Source: Cornus controversa (Eukaryota; Streptophyta; Magnoliopsida; Cornales; Cornaceae). Taken from it: a stretch of 64,000 bases of DNA. Made by a program: the position numbers and the translations under genes. How positions within the stretch are numbered: position 1 is the stretch's first letter; the number at the start of each line of letters is the position of its first letter. The notes below the pieces were generated by a model that did not search any database, was not told where the DNA came from, and worked only from the letters and a program-made list of their open reading frames with translations. Positions 12,154 through 23,419 of this stretch are shown piece after piece. The stretch lies in contig CM048849.1 of the NCBI GenBank assembly GCA_026545225.1, forward strand, positions 13,709,541 to 13,773,540, in the 5' to 3' direction.

Positions 12154-13377
12154 TCAAGGATGTGGTGGTGACTGAGCATCCGGATCTAAGTTTGCTTGGC
12201 GCATCAGTGCACGCATCATCCTCCGCATCTCTAGTTGCTCTTGGCGAGTGTCACGAAAGTGATCCGCCATCTCTGCTCTTATTGCACCAAACTGTGTGGA
12301 GACCTCTGTCTGTAAGGTGCCAAACTGGGCTGTCAACCCAGCAATCTGCCCTTCTAAGTATTGATAATCATGGCCACCAGCCTGTGCATGCACTTCCTCT
12401 TCCTCTGCCTCCATCTCCTCTGGATCGTCCACCGGTGGTGGTATATCTACATGCTCTCCTCCTTGGGCCAACCGAGATACCTCACCAGGCGCTGCTATGA
12501 CTCTCTGGTGCATATGAGATCGACTCAAGTTCCAGTCATGCGTGCCATAATGAAGGTCATGTGGAAAGGCAAGCTCGTCCTCGTGGACTGCATACCCCTG
12601 TGTTACAAGCAACTGGTGAATAATAGTAGGGAATGGAAACTCCCAGTCACTTGCACTGTCTGGTACTTTGGCCACAACCTTGGAATAGAATTTCTCCATC
12701 TGGCCCCAGACAATCTGTGGGAATGACAGCCAATGCCCAAAATGTATGGCATATAAGGCTCTGAGGAACTCTTGACGTCTTTCGGTTTTATGTCCAATTG
12801 GACATACATTCTTGAGTAGCACAGCGTCAAGGAACCATAAATGATTTGGCATTGAAGACTTTGAAGCTGCATTCCTTTTTGGCCCGGAGAATTGGTTGGC
12901 ACACAATCGTGCAACCATATTGCCCACCGACAACTCGTCGGGTAAAGGAGTGTAGATATGAGATAAATCAGCTGGGCATTCATGAGGACAACCCATAGCA
13001 ATGGCAATGGATGACATGTCCACTCGAACTATTGTTCCATCTATGGAAGAAGTAAGCACATCCCGCTCATCAGGTTTCGGCATCAAGTTTTGATAAAATA
13101 CCTTGACAAGCCTTGGGTAAATAGTAGATGAGAGTGGAACAAAAATGGATGCCGACCGACGACGACGGATGTCGGAAATCCCCCATCGTGTCTCGGGAAA
13201 CATACCATACAGTTCGGCTATGTCAAACGTTGTTTCATAGTTCAACGCCCTTGGATGCCATCTCTCTTGAATACCGTCTCGGCGAGATCGTGAAGAACCT
13301 GTGGTCGGATCATTCCTCGCTCGGCGAGGATTACGTGAACTTGAAGCATCTTGGTGACTTGCTCTCTTTGGTGCCAT
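12154..13377 (-). CDS. Extra ORF of element B (407 aa), non-envelope, coiled-coil protein
   Basis: The function is unknown. It sits where Athila elements place an env-like ORF, but I see no signal peptide or membrane segment. The N terminus (1-35) is rich in Lys/Arg/Ser and could be a nuclear or nucleic-acid-binding tail. Residues 50-145 resemble the N-terminal half of the C and E proteins (VFYQNL, then a short strand-rich part). The best-conserved block is 173-227, with LWFLD, LLKN, CP-x2-H-x2-ERR and VWGQM. An acidic stretch (315-330) precedes a heptad-like coiled coil (about 338-395) ending in a PPHP tail. I suspect it belongs to the poorly characterised plant-transposon domain proteins annotated in many Athila-like elements. 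It is intact and follows its own TATA box. Confidence 0.85.
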   Translation of the reverse strand: MAPKRASHQDASSSRNPRRARNDPTTGSSRSRRDGIQERWHPRALNYETTFDIAELYGMFPETRWGISDIRRRRSASIFVPLSSTIYPRLVKVFYQNLMPKPDERDVLTSSIDGTIVRVDMSSIAIAMGCPHECPADLSHIYTPLPDELSVGNMVARLCANQFSGPKRNAASKSSMPNHLWFLDAVLLKNVCPIGHKTERRQEFLRALYAIHFGHWLSFPQIVWGQMEKFYSKVVAKVPDSASDWEFPFPTIIHQLLVTQGYAVHEDELAFPHDLHYGTHDWNLSRSHMHQRVIAAPGEVSRLAQGGEHVDIPPPVDDPEEMEAEEEEVHAQAGGHDYQYLEGQIAGLTAQFGTLQTEVSTQFGAIRAEMADHFRDTRQEQLEMRRMMRALMRQANLDPDAQSPPHP

Positions 13378-13787
13378 AGAAGTAGAAAAAGTGTAGTTGA
13401 GGAATTAAATCGAACACTTGGTGTGCACAATTCTTTTGTAACCTTCAACCTCCTTTTTTCGGCAATTTTTCCACCCAAATCGAACAAGTAATTGCACCAA
13501 ATTGATCCCCCAAACTTGGTCTTCAAAAGCCCTCAAAAAGATTTGAATAATTTCTTCAAGGAAAAACTTCACTTACTTTGATGTTGAACTTGAAAAAGTG
13601 TGAGCTTCCTTTGAGAACTAGTGATTTTTGATCTTCTTTGATGTTGAAGTTGATGTTGATCAATGTTGAATCCTTGTATAATAATCACTAATTGAAGAAA
13701 TTAGTTTTCCGGATGATGTAGGACTTGAATTGGAGTTCAAAGAGGCTTAGGATGCATGTAGGAGCAATATAGGAGGAGTGGGTGTCC

Positions 13788-13795
13788 ATATATAA
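13788..13795 (-). promoter_or_regulatory. Candidate internal TATA box upstream of the extra ORF in B
   Basis: The minus strand reads CCTTATATATGG, about 410 bp before the extra-ORF start. A consensus-like splice donor GTAAGT lies at 13576 (minus), but I could not fix a convincing acceptor. Equivalent TATA boxes occur at 48309-48316 in C and 61398-61405 in E. Confidence 0.5.
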
Positions 13796-13830
13796 GGAGA
13801 ACTCTCGGCCAGCCCATGTTTTGGGCTTGG

Positions 13831-13927
13831 GCGATCGATCCCCCCTAGGATGGGCGATCGATCGCCCACCTGAAGGTGCTGGTCCTCATGGAAAATCATG
13901 GGGCGATCGATCCCCCCCCCCCCCCCC
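13831..13927. repeat. Three CGATCGAT palindromes and a C16 run upstream of the internal TATA box of B
   Basis: CGATCGAT palindromes lie at 13832-13839, 13855-13862 and 13904-13911, each within a GGGCGATCGAT context. The last is followed by 16 consecutive C (13912-13927). Two 40-bp direct repeats containing CATCGCCCAAG and CGACCGAGA follow at about 13945-14010. Confidence 0.8.
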
Positions 13928-14251
13928 GAAGGCCTGTTTGACCCTCCATCGCCCAAGTTCGACCGAGACGTGATATTTTTGAGTCTCCATCGCCCAAGGT
14001 CGACCGAGAGCACGATTTTTCACCCGTCTTGAGTCCGAATACCTCGGTACACCTCTTGGCATCCTCCGGAAGCAACTTATACATCAAAAACTCAAAGAAA
14101 AAACATTAAAACGCAACTAAAATTGAAGAAAAACCTAAGAAAACTAGAATCAAAAATTAAAATTAAAGAAAACTAAAAGAAATAAAGTATAGAAATACAT
14201 ACAAAACCTACTATTTAACGTCCGTAGGAGACGATTGACTCTCCGAAGGGA

Positions 14252-17200
14252 TTAAGTCGGATAGATGGGATCCGTCAAGTCGACGGACTCCACGTCTCTT
14301 CTTGGCACACATCCTTCCACACAATGTTTCAACCTTTGGCCATTAACTTTCATCAACGTATTATCTCGAATGCTTCGAATTTCCACGGCACCATGAGGAA
14401 AAACCGAAATCACTTGGAATGGTCCATCCCACCTTGAACGCAATTTTCCGGGAAACAACCGAAGCTTGGAATTGAAGAGCCACACTTTATCACCTGGAGA
14501 GAAGGACTTTCGTGAGATATGTCGATCATGAAATGCTTTCGTCCTCTCCTTGTAAATTCGTGAATTTTCATAAGCATCACGCCTAAACTCTTCTAATTCA
14601 TTCAATTGCAACTTCCTCTCTTCCCCAGCTCTTTTTGCATCGAAATTGAATTTTCGAATTGCCCAAAGTGCCTTGTGCTCAATCTCTACTGGAAGATGAC
14701 ATGCTTTCCCGTACACCAACCGATATGGTGACATACCGATAGGGGTCTTGTAAGCAGTCCGATATGCCCATAGTGCTTCGCTCAGTCGTAATGACCAATC
14801 TCTTCTATCTGGTCTCACTGTCTTCTCGAGAACATGCTTAATTTCTCGATTGGACAGCTCTATTTGCCCACTTGTTTGAGGATGATAAGGCGTTGCCACC
14901 TTATGTGTCACTGAATATTTAGCAAGCAAACCTCTCAAGAATTTATTGCAAAAGTGAGTACCACCATCACTGATCAAGGCTCGAGGAATTCCAAATCGAC
15001 TCAGAATATTCTCATGCATGAATTTGATTACCACCTTGTGATCATTGGTTCGAGTTGCAATGGCCTCCACCCACTTGGAGACATAATCCACTCCAACCAG
15101 AATATATTCGTAGCCAAAAGAAGGTGGAAAGGGTCCCATAAAATCAATTCCCCAAACATCAAAAATCTCCACCACCAGAATGGGGCTCATTGGCATCATA
15201 TCACGTCTTGACATTGAACCCAATCTTTGACAACGATCACAAGTCTTACAGAAAACATATGCATCGTGAAATAGAGAAGGCCAAAAGAATCCGCATTGAA
15301 GTACCTTTGCCGCTGTTTTCCTTGCACTGAAGTGGCCTCCACATGCCAATGAGTGGCAGAACTTGAGAACATCTTGAAACTCATGGTCTGGGACACATCG
15401 CCGAATGATCTGATCTGGACAATATTTAAATAACTCTGGATCCTCCCAAAAGTAATGATGCACTTTAGAGAAAAATCGATCACGTTCTCGCTTGGTCCAG
15501 TCTTTTGGCACCTTTCCCGTGGCTAAATAGTTCACAATATCAGCATACCATGGTGTGGAGTTGTCGGACACTCCAAACAATTGCTCCCTCTGCAGTGTTT
15601 TGGAAAGTGTAGTGCATACAGAAGTTACCACCATGGTAGAAATTTGATCTTCAAACACCTTCTTCTCCTTCTGTTTTTCTTGCACCCTTACTTCATCTAT
15701 AGAGTCAATCACCTCTTCAGAGTCCATGAAGAAAACATCAGTCTGATCTGGAGGATTCTCAACAGCATTAAAAATATTAAGTTTAACCTTCATGTTGCCA
15801 AAAGAAATATCCATGATCCCCGACCTACAATTTATGCAGGCATCAGCAGTAGCTAAGAAAGGTCGACCAAGGATCACAGGAATGTGCCTCTTCGGATTGT
15901 GAACCGGCTCAGTGTCAAGTACAATGAAATCAACAGGAAAGTAGAACTTGTCCACTTTAATGAGCACATCTTCTATGATTCCTCGGGGTTGCTTTGTTGA
16001 TCTGTCTGCAAATTGTAATACCACCGAGGTAGGCTTCAATTCTCCCAAGCCCAATTGTAAGTAAACTGAATAGGGTAGCAAATTCACACTTGCACCCAAA
16101 TCAAGAAGAGCTTTATCCACATGGTGCTCCCCAATAATGCATGAGATAGTTGGAGCACCAGGATCTTTGTACTTGGGAGGAGTACACTGCTGAATTATTG
16201 AACTTACTTGTTGTGGCAGCATTACTTTCTTTGGCACATGGCTTTTAGAACGCCTTTTCTGAGTGCACAAGTCCTTCAAAAATTTTGCATAAGGAGGAAT
16301 TTGCTTGATGGCATCAAGGAGTGGCAAATTAATCTTCACTTGGCGAAACACCTCCATCATGTCATGCAACTTGTCCCCTTGCTTCCCCAACTTAGATGCT
16401 TCAAGAAAACGTTGTGGGAAAGGAGCCTTGGGCTCATAAGGAATTTCAGCACTTGGACTTGTGATCACTTTTTCTTCTTCTTTCTTCTCACCCACCTTAT
16501 TGTCAATTATTTTCCCACTTCTCAAAGTGGTAATGGCTTGAACTTGCTCATGGTGTGGGTTGCTTGTGGAAGCTTGCATCCCTCTTGGATTAGCAATTGG
16601 TTGACTAGGGAGCTTCCCTTCTTCTCTTCTACTCAATGAAGTAGCAAGCTGTCCAAACTGAGATTCCAGTTTGGCAATGGATTGAGAATGCGAATGCACT
16701 AGCTGAACTGTAGATTGTACTGTTGCTGCAGTAGCTTGCACTGTCTCTATAAGAGAATCAAGCTTGTCAAATTTAGACAAGGTAAGAGTCAGCTTGTCTT
16801 CAATAGCAGAAATTCTTTGGGCCATAGGACTTTGTGTTTGATATTGCTGTTGAGGCACAAAAGTCCTAGGTTGATATGATGGTTGCATTGCTGCCCCTTG
16901 GTTATTGTAAGAAAAACCAGGATGATTCCTCCATGTGGGATTGTAAGTATTACCTCGTGGAGGATTCATTGGTCCAGTGAAAGTAGCTTGAACTTGCTCA
17001 TGTTGAATATCAGAAAATTGCCCCATTGAAGGACAATTGCTCACATTATGCATAGGACTAGAGCAGAATTCACACGGGCCTAGCAATGAAGAATTTGAAG
17101 CAGAAGGAGTTTGATTGGCAGCCATAATTGCTGCTACCTTCTGTGCAATTAAATCAATATCAGTTGGAATAGCTTCTGAAGCACCAACCTCAAAAATCCC

Positions 17201-18046
17201 ATCAGTCTTCCTGGTAGTGGCAGGTCTGCTAGAACGAGTAGAGGACACATGTTGTAGAGAGTTGTCACTAAGATTTTCAAATAAGGTCCATGCCTCTTCT
17301 TCACTCTTCAACATAAAAGTACCTCCACATGACGCATCAACCATCTGTCTGTTGGCTTCTGTGAGCCCTTCATGAAAACTCTGCACTAGTTGCCACTTAG
17401 GAACTTGATGATGGGGACACTTCCTAAGAAGGTCCTTGAATCTTTCCCATGTCTCATAAAATTGTTCCCCCTCATGTTGGGAGAAACCAGTGATAGCACG
17501 TCTGAACTGATTGGTCTTCCCTATCAGAAAATACTTCTTGAGAAACTCATGTTGCATCTGAGTCCAAGTCGTGATAGAACCAGCCGGTAGAGAGTTGAAC
17601 CAATACTTTGCTTTGTCTTTCAAAGAGAATGGAAAAAGTCTCATTCTGAAAGCATCTTCAGAGAAGTTGTGAATTTTTGTAGTTGAGCACACTTCAATGA
17701 AGTCATCCAGATGCTTGTAAGGGTCTTCTTGAGTCAGCCCAAAATAAGATGGTAGCATCTGAATAATGCTGGACTTGATCTCATAATTCTGTGCTGTGAC
17801 ATTGGGCAATTGAAAACCTGCTGGCGAGGTATATGTCTCAGGAACATAGTAGTCCCTAAGCAATCTAGCTCTTTCTCCATCAGCATTAGGAACAAGGTTA
17901 TTATTCATCTCTTCTGCCATGTCTTCAATTATTTCTTCCTCTTGCACACTGGTGTCAACAGGGATGTTCCTCTGTTGTCTAAGAGTACGTTCAGGCTCAG
18001 GATCAAGAGGTATCAAAGGATCAGCCACAGAACGACGACCTTGCAT
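14252..18046 (-). CDS. Gag-protease-integrase fusion polyprotein of element B (1264 aa, no RT/RNase H)
   Basis: One open frame starts at the methionine at 18046, about 120 bases inside the primer site. Domains in order: gag capsid (about 65-260, with [19 protein letters not shown]), CCHC knuckle (C325, C328, H333, C338), protease (LLDLGAS 647-653 and ILGRPF 725-730), then a direct passage at about 760-830 into the pre-integrase linker [14 protein letters not shown]. Integrase follows: zinc site H898, H905, C936, C939; catalytic D968, D1027 and E1063 (D-D-35-E); and a GPF module near 1200-1210. RT and RNase H, about 600 residues in element A, are absent with the frame kept. All visible catalytic residues of protease and integrase are present, so the product may still make particles and integrate DNA. 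Copying needs a reverse transcriptase from elsewhere. Confidence 0.93.
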   Translation of the reverse strand: MQGRRSVADPLIPLDPEPERTLRQQRNIPVDTSVQEEEIIEDMAEEMNNNLVPNADGERARLLRDYYVPETYTSPAGFQLPNVTAQNYEIKSSIIQMLPSYFGLTQEDPYKHLDDFIEVCSTTKIHNFSEDAFRMRLFPFSLKDKAKYWFNSLPAGSITTWTQMQHEFLKKYFLIGKTNQFRRAITGFSQHEGEQFYETWERFKDLLRKCPHHQVPKWQLVQSFHEGLTEANRQMVDASCGGTFMLKSEEEAWTLFENLSDNSLQHVSSTRSSRPATTRKTDGIFEVGASEAIPTDIDLIAQKVAAIMAANQTPSASNSSLLGPCEFCSSPMHNVSNCPSMGQFSDIQHEQVQATFTGPMNPPRGNTYNPTWRNHPGFSYNNQGAAMQPSYQPRTFVPQQQYQTQSPMAQRISAIEDKLTLTLSKFDKLDSLIETVQATAATVQSTVQLVHSHSQSIAKLESQFGQLATSLSRREEGKLPSQPIANPRGMQASTSNPHHEQVQAITTLRSGKIIDNKVGEKKEEEKVITSPSAEIPYEPKAPFPQRFLEASKLGKQGDKLHDMMEVFRQVKINLPLLDAIKQIPPYAKFLKDLCTQKRRSKSHVPKKVMLPQQVSSIIQQCTPPKYKDPGAPTISCIIGEHHVDKALLDLGASVNLLPYSVYLQLGLGELKPTSVVLQFADRSTKQPRGIIEDVLIKVDKFYFPVDFIVLDTEPVHNPKRHIPVILGRPFLATADACINCRSGIMDISFGNMKVKLNIFNAVENPPDQTDVFFMDSEEVIDSIDEVRVQEKQKEKKVFEDQISTMVVTSVCTTLSKTLQREQLFGVSDNSTPWYADIVNYLATGKVPKDWTKRERDRFFSKVHHYFWEDPELFKYCPDQIIRRCVPDHEFQDVLKFCHSLACGGHFSARKTAAKVLQCGFFWPSLFHDAYVFCKTCDRCQRLGSMSRRDMMPMSPILVVEIFDVWGIDFMGPFPPSFGYEYILVGVDYVSKWVEAIATRTNDHKVVIKFMHENILSRFGIPRALISDGGTHFCNKFLRGLLAKYSVTHKVATPYHPQTSGQIELSNREIKHVLEKTVRPDRRDWSLRLSEALWAYRTAYKTPIGMSPYRLVYGKACHLPVEIEHKALWAIRKFNFDAKRAGEERKLQLNELEEFRRDAYENSRIYKERTKAFHDRHISRKSFSPGDKVWLFNSKLRLFPGKLRSRWDGPFQVISVFPHGAVEIRSIRDNTLMKVNGQRLKHCVEGCVPRRDVESVDLTDPIYPT

Positions 18047-18167
18047 ATATTACCAAAAGCACCTGAAAAGAAAACAAAAACAAGAATAAAAATAAAATAT
18101 AAAAATTTCCTAAACTAAAAATCCAATTAAAACTAATTCTGTAAAATCCAATCAATCAAATAGATAA

Positions 18168-18185
18168 TCCCCGGCAACGGCGCCA
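18168..18185 (-). other. Primer binding site of element B, tRNA-Asp type
   Basis: The plus strand reads TCCCCGGCAACGGCGCCA, a perfect 18-base match to the 3' end of plant tRNA-Asp(GUC). It lies five bases inside the 5' LTR. Confidence 0.9.
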
Positions 18186-18190
18186 AAAAT

Positions 18191-19713
18191 TGATTCGTGT
18201 GTGAGTGTGACTCAAAAAGTATATTAATTAAAATTTTCCACACTTCGCAATAGAACGAATTCCTTGCAGAATAGGGCTATCGAAATGAATGGGTATCGTA
18301 CCTCAGGGATTATGTTCTGACGAGTTGGAACACAGAACTAATTCTAATTAAATTTATAAGAAAAGAATTCTGATTTTTAACTAATTAAAAAGATAAAATA
18401 AAATAAATCAAAGGTAAACAGATAATGAAGATAATAAGAGAGAAACCTAGGGTGTTTGACTTCACCACTAACTCCACAATCAATGGTCAATTGAATCAAC
18501 TATAGGGGAATTACATCATGCATAAGTGGTGTCGGTGGCTACAAGCTCACCTTCATCCGTCAAGAAGATAATATATGATTAAGGCTAAGCCATGGACTAT
18601 CTTCGATTGGCATGGGCCATCTGCCTAACTACTCTAATCTAGGGTGCAGTATGGTTCATCTTCTCTAGGCATAATCCATCAAAGCTCATAACAATATATT
18701 CAGTGATTACCATTGTGTAATAATCTCTCTCATGATCACAGAAAACAAAAGAGATTAAGTTCAATAACAACAACTAAATATCTAAGACAAGATAAGAAAT
18801 CATTGAGATTGAATTTACAAGACTTTTATTGCTCAATTCATTAATAAGAATCCTCACAATTACACAATCTATGCATGTATATAAAGGTCCCCAATAATTA
18901 GAACAATCAAACCATTGATGCTTTGTTAGGGCTACATCAAAACCCTAGTGGATGAACTAGCCGCTCATGGTAGAAGAAGAAGCTTCAACTGTTGAGGAAG
19001 AAGACATCATCTTTCTGAATTACGCGTATAACTTCGTTCTCCAATGGCTCTGCGAATATGTTTCTGTTCTCTTCAGCCCTCTCAGACTCTCTCTGTGTTC
19101 TCTCTAATCTCTCTGTGTAAGCTCTCTCAATTCAGCCTCCAAGTCTTCCTTTTATTCCCCAAGAGAATTCACCAAAGTCCTAATCCAATTAGAAATTAAT
19201 TAGGGTTTCCCGCAGCACTAATCAGGTGGGTTTTTCCTGCTGACTTCGGCCCAACTTTTGACCCACTAGAAGTCCGATTCACGGAATTTTCGTGAAATAC
19301 AAAAGTGTGCAGAATCAAATTTCGTTCAACCCCACGCGGAAATAATGTCGATTTGAGGCTCGGAAATAAGACTTCTGGTCCGTTTTCCAAAACGGGATTA
19401 AGACTGCATTATACGCAGATTTGGGCTTCAGGCCCGAAACCTTCTTAAGCTGTTGTAATTCTCTTGGACCTCTTCCTTGGGCTGATTTGAGTTAAATTAT
19501 GGAGTTGAATGGATCCCTTTGGAGTAGGCTTCATCTAACCATCTTGGATGTCATCTTTAAAAGCCCAAAATCTTGGTTTTAACTGAAATAATCATTAAGG
19601 CCCTGAAAATACAGAAAACACTAAAACAAAGTAAAATCACAAAATAATCTATCACTAAGAGAATAAAATACATAAGTTAAGAGGCTAGAATGCGTAACAT
19701 TCAACGCCTATCA
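18191..19713 (-). repeat. 5' LTR of element B
   Basis: It is the same length (1523 bp) as the left LTR and almost identical to it. The promoter TATA box, TTTATATA on the minus strand, is at 18878-18885, and AATAAA lies at 18825-18830. Transcription towards 18190 would lead into the primer site and the long gag-protease-integrase frame. Confidence 0.93.
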
Positions 19714-19718
19714 GTAAT
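19714..19718. other. Target-site duplication of element B, right copy
   Basis: GTAAT follows the CCTATCA end of the right LTR and matches 8978-8982. Confidence 0.93.
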
Positions 19719-22636
19719 TTTGAGTTTATTTATTTTAATTTAAACGCTTAGGTGTTGAGTTATTTATAAGGTGCTTTAAATGCATTGTGTGTTAAACTAT
19801 TTTTCTTATAGTGCTGTGAATTGTTATTGAGTGCCTAAATTATTCATGGAGTGTTTAGATATTTTTTTTATTAGTGTATTTTATTTTTATTTTATTTTAG
19901 TTGGCTTAAGTTTTTGTCTTTCTTTTATTTTTAATTATTTAGATTGGGTTAGGGAGGATTTGGGTTGGAATGAGTTGGGCTGGAATGATTGGGCTAGGTG
20001 TACATTTATTTTTGATGGGCTAGGGTTTATTATATTTTTTCTCTTTTATTATTATTTTAGATTTCTATTTTTTTTTCTAAAATGAAAAAAAAAAAGAGAA
20101 AAGAAAAGGGGGGTTAGGGTTTCTGTATAATTATGTATGCTAAGGGTGTTTCTGTGAATTAAACATGAGAAATCTTTAGGTTTAGTATAACTTTAGGATA
20201 ATTTTTCAAGTGTATATGCATGTATATATAACTGTATAGGAAAATATAAATAAATAAATAAATATTTTATATATATATATATATATGTATATACATGAGA
20301 TATGGGTTTGTTGTAATTGTTGTTTTTAAAGGTTTTTGTTATGATTAATAGGTAGATCTTGTGATGCAGGAGGATCCGAGTTAGATGGTGCTGAGCTGTC
20401 AGATGACACATTGATGGTGCTCAGATAACTTGAGTTAGCAGATCAGCGCAAAGATGACAGGAAGTCGTGATCTTCTCCCTAATTGAGGCAGTTTGGGTGC
20501 GTTTTGGTACTTTGGCCATAACTTTGGCTACGGGTATCAGAATCACTCTTATGACCCCAATTCGGAAAGATCTCTTTGGTGCACACATCGTTAACACCAA
20601 GCAAAGCTGGGTGCATATTTCTTCAAGCCCAAAATCTGCTGTTTTCCCTTCCAAATCCCCATTTTTAATTTTTCTTTCCTTTTATAGTAATATTTTCTTT
20701 TGTCATTTAAGCATTGATTCTAAACTCGATTTGGGCCAGATTTTTGGCAGCTTACTTATTTTATTTCGTATTTCATTTTGTTGTGATTATTGAGATTTTG
20801 CTATTTTTGGTAAGATTCCGAGATTTACTATTTTTCAGCTATATAGCTTGGCTTGTGGGCTAATTTGAGGTAATTTTTTATTTTGAATAATAATTTGAAT
20901 ACCAAAGGATTTTCTCTATGTTTTGGGTGATTCTCTTGCGTTCTTCTATGTGAATTGCCTGTTGACACTAGCCTACAGAATAATCACTCTTCTGTCCGGC
21001 GTCATCTTGCTTCCCTGAATAATTCTTGAAAGTTTGGTTATGAACCATTGGGTAGATTGACGGGAAATTGAGTTCGAAATTTTAATTATTTAAAATTTTA
21101 ATTTGAGCTTTTTTTATTTAGGCTGTGAGAGGTGGTGATTTTGGTACCAATGCATAGCTTAGATCGAGACGAGTTGAATGGTATATTTATACACGTGATT
21201 CGGTGCACGAAAGTGGCCGAAAAATGGTCCAAAAGTTTCGGCACCATTGTTGATACGTAGTTATAAGAAAAAAAAAGGAAGAAGAAGAAGGGGAGGGTAG
21301 TATCCCCCATGCGCACCGCCAGTGCGTGGGGGTACGTGCTGTCAGCTCCAAGGATGGCGGCAATAGGTACCACTCGCCGGGACCCACTTTGGGCCAAGTC
21401 CAGAATATTTCTATTTTTTAAAAATTTTGAAAATTAATTTTTAAAATGCAAAAATGGGAAAATCATTTTTTTAAATTGTTTTCAAATTCCAAAAAATTTT
21501 AAAAAACTTTAGGCAACCTTTTGGGGACAAAATACACTTGGATTTTAAATTTCAAGTGAAAATGAGCTTCCCTCGTGGTTAAATTGGTTTTAAAAGTATG
21601 CCTCAAAATTGGGTTTTCATTTTTCTTTTATTTGAAAAATATTTTTTAAATTTATGAAAAATTACAAAAAATTTCAGAATTTTGAAAAGGGTTCTTAGGA
21701 ACATAATAGGCCCAAAAACCTAGGTTAGAGCTTGGTTTCAACACCCTCTATGTTTCTTTGAAATCATCACTATTCATGATATACTTGATATTAGTTTAAT
21801 TGGGTATGAGTTATTTTAGTGTGATGATTGAATTTATGTTAGATTAAATTAATGTGTTGCCAATACCTAATAAGGTATCTAAGGTTAGGGAAGCATGTAA
21901 GGATTATAGGAGGCATGTGGGGATTTCCAATACCTAATAAGGTATTTCATGATAGTATAGGAGGCATATCAGGATTTCCTAGGTTTAATACGGTATTATA
22001 TTTTATGCCTTTGGTTTGAACTTATAATTTGTGTGATAGGGTTGAATTGGGATGGTATATAGGACGACTTCTGTGGTTGGGAGATATGAGATAAATAAGG
22101 AAAGGATTTATATACATTTATATTTTTGTTGTCCCACATATGGAGGGTATGTTTATCAGTTCTCTGATTGGGTTGTAGTAGAGAGAACTTGCTCGTGGAT
22201 TTAACCTACTTTGTTGATATTTCAAGTCCCAGACCAATACCACCATGAAGATAGAGTCTTGGGTTGGTAGATTGTGGCAAACATGTTTTCTTATCAGTTT
22301 TTAGAGTAGCAATCTATTCTTTTCTTCATGTTGAACATATGAACTATTTTGGGACTTCGGTTGTTCGGTTATTTAATTTATAGTAATAACTCTTATTTTT
22401 TCGCGTGAAGGGGTCCTTAGGTTACGGGACTTCCAAGTTGTAATGCGAGACACGTACTTTATTTACTTAACATTTTACTTCAGATGGACATTCTATTACG
22501 TTTTACTCCAGGTTGTTCGGTTAACATTTTAATTTTGTCTTTGTATTCTATGCTTGTTGTTATTCTTTGTAAGTATCCCTTACGTTTTATGTGTGAGAGA
22601 CCACCTTACGCGTGAAATTTTGTAGGGGGTATTTCA
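19719..22636 (+). repeat. Remainder of the 5' LTR of element F
   Basis: It continues the chromovirus LTR after element B and ends GGTATTTCA at 22636, followed by the primer site. It contains the LTR features seen in the other copies: a TGGGCT cluster (19940-20030), a GC-rich block with TGGGCC (21290-21400), AT-rich middle, and hairpin units with CCTAATAAGGTAT (21860-22000). The 643-bp element at 20362-21004 interrupts it. Small open frames inside (for example 19831-20085) are not genes. Confidence 0.85.
20362..21004. mobile_element. Solo LTR or short LTR-type element S1 (643 bp)
   Basis: It begins TGATGCAGGAG and ends TCCGGCGTCA, and is flanked by a perfect 5-bp duplication TCTTG (20357-20361 and 21005-21009). 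The F 3' LTR (near 27398) has the uninterrupted site, which proves the insertion. It has no primer site, purine tract or coding frame that I recognise, so a solo LTR is the simplest reading. A second copy is at 40544-41178. The parent family is not in this window. Confidence 0.85.
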
Positions 22637-22638
22637 GT

Positions 22639-22650
22639 TGGTATCAGAGC
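22639..22650 (+). other. Primer binding site of element F, tRNA-iMet type
   Basis: TGGTATCAGAGC follows the 5' LTR end after two bases. This matches the 3' end of initiator tRNA-Met, the usual primer of Tekay/Del chromoviruses. Confidence 0.88.
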
Positions 22651-22779
22651 ATTCCAGGTTCAAGTATCCTCCAGTTTTAAGGGTTTGTCATAAAGTATCT
22701 TCCACGTTACGTATCTTGATAAATATAATCTAAGGATAGGGCTCATCGTACTCTATACGACTTAGTCTATTATTGGCGT

Positions 22780-23410
22780 ATTATTCACATACCACCCCGT
22801 AGGAGGAGGAATGCAAGCCATAACCAGGGTCAAAAAAATGTTCAAGGTAGAAATGCTGAACTTCCTCCTAATTTGGCAGTCAATATCGCTCAAGTTGTAG
22901 CTACAAGAGTGGCAACTACTCTTTAGAATCAGCAACCACCACAGATGGCACATGTTCCATTATCAGTGAAGCAGCCTAACAATTGGGAAAGGATTTGAAA
23001 TTCTTCCACAAGAGGGAGTTCTTAGATTTACAATAGAGGGACATGACAGTCGCAAAGTATGAACAAGTGTTCACCAGTTTAATCTTGTTTGAAACTAAGG
23101 AGGTGAACATTGAAGAGAAGAAAATGAACTATTTTGTGAATGGTTTGATTTGGTTTACTCAACAGGTCATTGTGGGTAATCTAGTTTATGCCACTTATGA
23201 TCGGGTGGTTGATTATGTCTTGCAGTATTGACAATTGAGGAGCGATTACAGGATCAGATAGGGGGAGAAATGAAATGACATATACTCCACTACTCTTACA
23301 ATGGAAAGGAAAGATGGGAATAACAGGGTAACCTGTTCAGCAAAAGCACTATGGTAAGATTTATAATGTCATGCCATATGATGTGCAGGCTCCTTAGGCA
23401 ATCGGGGGTA
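22780..23410 (+). pseudogene. gag remnant of element F
   Basis: A gag signature is readable in 23043-23231: TVAKYEQVFTSL, then KKMNYFVNGL and YATYDRVVDYVL, as in Tekay/Del gag. The upstream part has a stop at 22924 and the downstream part is full of stops. I found no CCHC knuckle before the protease, so that part seems lost. The product is non-functional. Confidence 0.75.
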
Positions 23411-23419
23411 TGTTTCTGG

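Larger units (their letters stand above)
8983..19713 (-). mobile_element. Complete young Athila-like element B (family 2), lacking RT and RNase H
   Basis: It has two 1523-bp LTRs (8983-10505 and 18191-19713) with TG...CA ends and only two base differences that I noticed (near 9001/18209 and 9266/18474). It has a perfect 5-bp target duplication GTAAT, a tRNA-Asp primer site (18168-18185) and a purine tract (10506-10518). Coding is on the minus strand: a 1264-codon gag-protease-integrase frame and a 407-codon extra ORF, both without internal stops. No reverse transcriptase or RNase H is present anywhere between the LTRs. The near-identity of the LTRs and the intact frames indicate a recent insertion, presumably mobilised with enzymes supplied by a relative. 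Confidence 0.93.

Noticed and set aside
12154-13377. Retroviral envelope gene in Athila position
   Set aside because: No signal peptide, fusion peptide or membrane helix is visible; a coiled coil and basic tail fit another role better.
18165-18190. Fragment of a tRNA-Asp gene
   Set aside because: Only the 18 bases of the 3' end match and they sit next to an LTR; this is a primer site, as at 4620 and 51984.
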